Shown here piece after piece: positions 5,762-6,313 of a DNA stretch of 6,313 nucleotides. The DNA comes from an uncultured bacterium. GTDB taxonomy: Bacteria; Gemmatimonadota; Gemmatimonadetes; Palauibacterales; KS3-K002. Every line of letters starts with the position of its first letter. Position 1 is the first letter of the stretch. The notes below the pieces were generated by a model that was not told where the DNA came from, made no database searches, and was given only the letters and a program-made list of their open reading frames with translations. The stretch covers positions 1 to 6,313 of the forward strand of contig CANPVY010000096.1 of assembly GCA_947581845.1 (NCBI GenBank), written 5' to 3'. The position numbers and the translations under genes were made by a program.

Positions 5762-6313
5762 TTACATCGCTAACGCGGACCGCACCCGCCGTGCGGCTTC
5801 CACCATGTTGCGTAGTGCCGGCACGCACTCGTCATAGTGGCGAGTCTTCAAGCCGCAGTCCGGCGTCACCCAGACCTGCGAGCTCTCCAGTACTCTCAGC
5901 GAAGCGCGCAGCTGTTCTTCCATCTCGCCCACCCCTGGGATGCGGGGCGAATGGATGTCGTAAACCCCCGGGCCGATCTCGTTCCGATAGTCGAACTTCG
6001 TGAACACCTCCAGCAGCTCGGCACCCGAACGGGCGTTCTCGATGAGCAGGACGTCGGCGTCCATCGCCGCGATGGCCTCGATGATGTCGTTGAACTCGCT
6101 GTAGCACATGTGCGTCTGGATCTGCGTGGCGTCGGCCACACCGCCGGTGGCGAGCCGGAAGGCAGCCACTGCCCAGTCCAGGTACTCCTGCCAATCGCCG
6201 CGACGCAGTGGCAGGCCCTCGCGTAGCGCCGGCTCGTCCACCTGGATCACCTTCGCGCCCGCGGCCTCCAGGTCGAGCACCTCATCGCGAACCGCCAGCG
6301 CCAGCTGCCGGCA
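5762..6313 (-). CDS. metE: 5-methyltetrahydropteroyltriglutamate-homocysteine methyltransferase (MetE), C-terminal part
   Basis: This is cobalamin-independent methionine synthase, which transfers a methyl group from methyl-tetrahydrofolate triglutamate to homocysteine in the last step of methionine synthesis in the cytoplasm. About 183 C-terminal residues are visible; the family is about 750 residues long and the start lies beyond 6313. Diagnostic blocks are [42 protein letters not shown] and [11 protein letters not shown]. All four zinc ligands known from the E. coli enzyme can be placed: His (6110-6112), Cys (6104-6106), Glu (6038-6040) and Cys (5855-5857). The catalytic His of YDIHSP is at 5951-5953. 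The C-terminus ends normally (RRVRSALAM, then TAA), so the visible part looks intact and functional. A GTG at 6280 is internal: the frame continues upstream with LALAVRDEV, matching MetE. No regulatory region is visible. Confidence 0.97.
   Translation of the reverse strand, partial: CRQLALAVRDEVLDLEAAGAKVIQVDEPALREGLPLRRGDWQEYLDWAVAAFRLATGGVADATQIQTHMCYSEFNDIIEAIAAMDADVLLIENARSGAELLEVFTKFDYRNEIGPGVYDIHSPRIPGVGEMEEQLRASLRVLESSQVWVTPDCGLKTRHYDECVPALRNMVEAARRVRSALAM

Overview
The window is GC-rich, densely coding bacterial DNA. Minor pilin genes, a Sec-exported barrel-like protein and E. coli-type MetE together suggest a diderm (Gram-negative-type) environmental bacterium. The very large PilX-like protein and the tandem pilin cassette would fit Gemmatimonadota, Acidobacteriota or Myxococcota-like lineages. 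That placement is inference; no phylogenetic marker is present.

Left edge (1-368): a possible 3' end of a tRNA on the plus strand lies antisense to the open 3' part of a minus-strand gene. That gene starts with GTG at 368 and encodes a small FHA-like domain. Positions 369-765 hold no convincing gene and are the divergent leader between the FHA-like gene and the pilin operon.

Centre (766-5024): four consecutive plus-strand genes each begin with a prepilin-type (class III) N-terminus and follow the order of classical type IV minor pilin operons: FimT/GspH-like, PilV/GspI-like, PilW/GspJ-like, PilX/GspK-like. The first three are translationally coupled (4-nt and 1-nt overlaps). The last follows a 49-nt gap that contains a perfect 7-bp hairpin. 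Its product is 744 residues, several times the size of a normal PilX. No PilY1 or major pilin follows: a strong, near-symmetrical hairpin at 5049-5075 closes the operon. By analogy with known systems, the products would form a priming/tip complex for a type IV pilus or type II-like pseudopilus, with the large PilX-like protein possibly serving as the exposed tip.

Right edge (5097-6313): two minus-strand genes converge on the same hairpin. They are the 3' part of metE (cobalamin-independent methionine synthase, with all zinc ligands visible) and, 47 nt downstream of it, a small exported protein of predicted outer-membrane beta-barrel type with a strong Shine-Dalgarno sequence. I see no mobile element, CRISPR array or phage signature.
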